NCBI GenBank assembly: GCA_033060915.1
Contig: CM065384.1
Coordinates: 34,026,001-34,090,000, forward strand
Direction of reading: 5' to 3'
DNA length: 64,000 nucleotides
Source of the DNA: Euryodendron excelsum
Lineage: Eukaryota; Streptophyta; Magnoliopsida; Ericales; Pentaphylacaceae
The translations under genes and the position numbers were made by a program. The notes below the pieces were generated by a model that worked only from the letters and a program-made list of their open reading frames with translations, had not been told where the DNA came from and searched no databases. This document shows positions 63,401 through 64,000 of the stretch, piece by piece (the first letter of the stretch is position 1; every line of letters begins with the position of its first letter).

Positions 63401-63869
63401 ATATTAATTATGGTTATTTTTCTAAACACAAGTTGGACTCAAGTTTGGATGAGATAAACATGGTAAGCCTAATAAAATTGTGATCTATCATGTATGGGCT
63501 AGTATGCACCTATTGAATTAATGTGGTTTGACAGTATTTAGTGTAGGCATGATTAGTCAATTGAGCCTTTTATGAAGGGGCCCAATATGACTAGAGTTTT
63601 AATATTTATAAAGGTTAAGCCCCTTCTCTGCACACCATCAAACTATTTTTCATAAAATTTCGTTATACAAAGAGAAAGACTTCCGATAACTTTTCAATTA
63701 CTAATAATTGTTTTGTCAACGTAGCGACCTAGCAGAAGCAAAGATTTTGTTAACTTCTACTTAGTACTGTTGCCTTCTGCTGCTATTTTCACTGGACTAG
63801 TCTTAATCTGGGTTGAGCCATAAGCTTACTTCGAGTATTTACGACTCTGGTGGCAACACGTGATTGGTA
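60495..63869. other. Gene-free intergenic DNA
   Basis: I find no gene with recognisable homology. The longest open frame (62047-62424, +, 125 codons) starts beside a GA microsatellite (62020-62041). Its protein (for example KGQGTWIFCDGVCGKYALWD) matches nothing I know, and no splice partners are evident, so I do not call it a gene. The rest is AT-rich. Confidence 0.4.
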
Positions 63870-64000
63870 GAGGTGGCTATAGGCCCGAGAGTCCTATAAG
63901 CCTTGCTTAAGTTGGCTCATAAATTATAAGACTTATGAATTTTTTTAGACCCGATTAGTTTAATGGGTGGGCTTGTAAATTATTTTTGAAACCTGGCTCG
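63870..64000. repeat. Dispersed repeat fragment at the window edge
   Basis: GACCCGATTAGTTTAATGGG followed by GGGCTTG is related to the intron repeat at 32860-33250. It runs off the end of the window. Confidence 0.5.

Overview
The window is nuclear DNA of a flowering plant, almost certainly a eudicot and probably a woody one. It has GT-AG introns, low gene density, AT-rich intergenic DNA full of retroelement and MITE debris, and plant-only gene families. I cannot name the species. I rebuilt exon structures by hand from splice sites, reading phase and family homology. None of the three large loci is fully covered by a single open reading frame.

Layout. 1-1388: TE debris (a 255-bp Tourist/Harbinger-like MITE with TTA target duplications, possibly a SINE-like head) and the promoter of an LBD27/SIDECAR POLLEN-type LOB-domain gene (1389-2511, +, 2 exons, 300 aa). 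4385-16098 (-): a complete 12-exon BRUTUS-LIKE gene (1283 aa), an iron-sensing hemerythrin/RING E3 ligase, with a 305-bp TRIM retroelement in one intron. 16099-31541: gene-poor. It holds a 5.65-kb solo LTR (22401-28048, TTAGG target duplication) full of internal tandem repeats, then an AT-rich 580-bp higher-order repeat. 31542-36257 and 37424-41174 (+): two tandem Nodulin-like/MFS (NFD4-like) membrane transporter genes, each of two exons split at the same codon. The first carries a probable 1-kb solo LTR in its intron. 42361-45469: a broken, intron-containing copy of the C-terminal half of WBP11. 46273-47175: a probable non-autonomous DNA element. 50317-55339 (+): a complete 7-exon HIPL1 (HHIP-like, glucose/sorbosone dehydrogenase fold, secreted, probably GPI-anchored, 693 aa). 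58418-58500 (-): a MIR3627 hairpin with a TATA box upstream. 58577-64000: repeats and no supported gene.

The order BTSL, Nodulin-like MFS, HIPL1 matches what I remember of Arabidopsis At1g74770-At1g74780-At1g74790. The central 50 kb therefore looks like a conserved eudicot block expanded by transposons, with one tandem duplication of the MFS gene. The genes do not form an operon or a shared pathway. I found no clearly new biological system. The most interesting points are the giant solo LTR with repeated TATA-bearing units, the BTSL gene with an inactivated middle hemerythrin domain, the MIR3627 locus and the tandem MFS pair.
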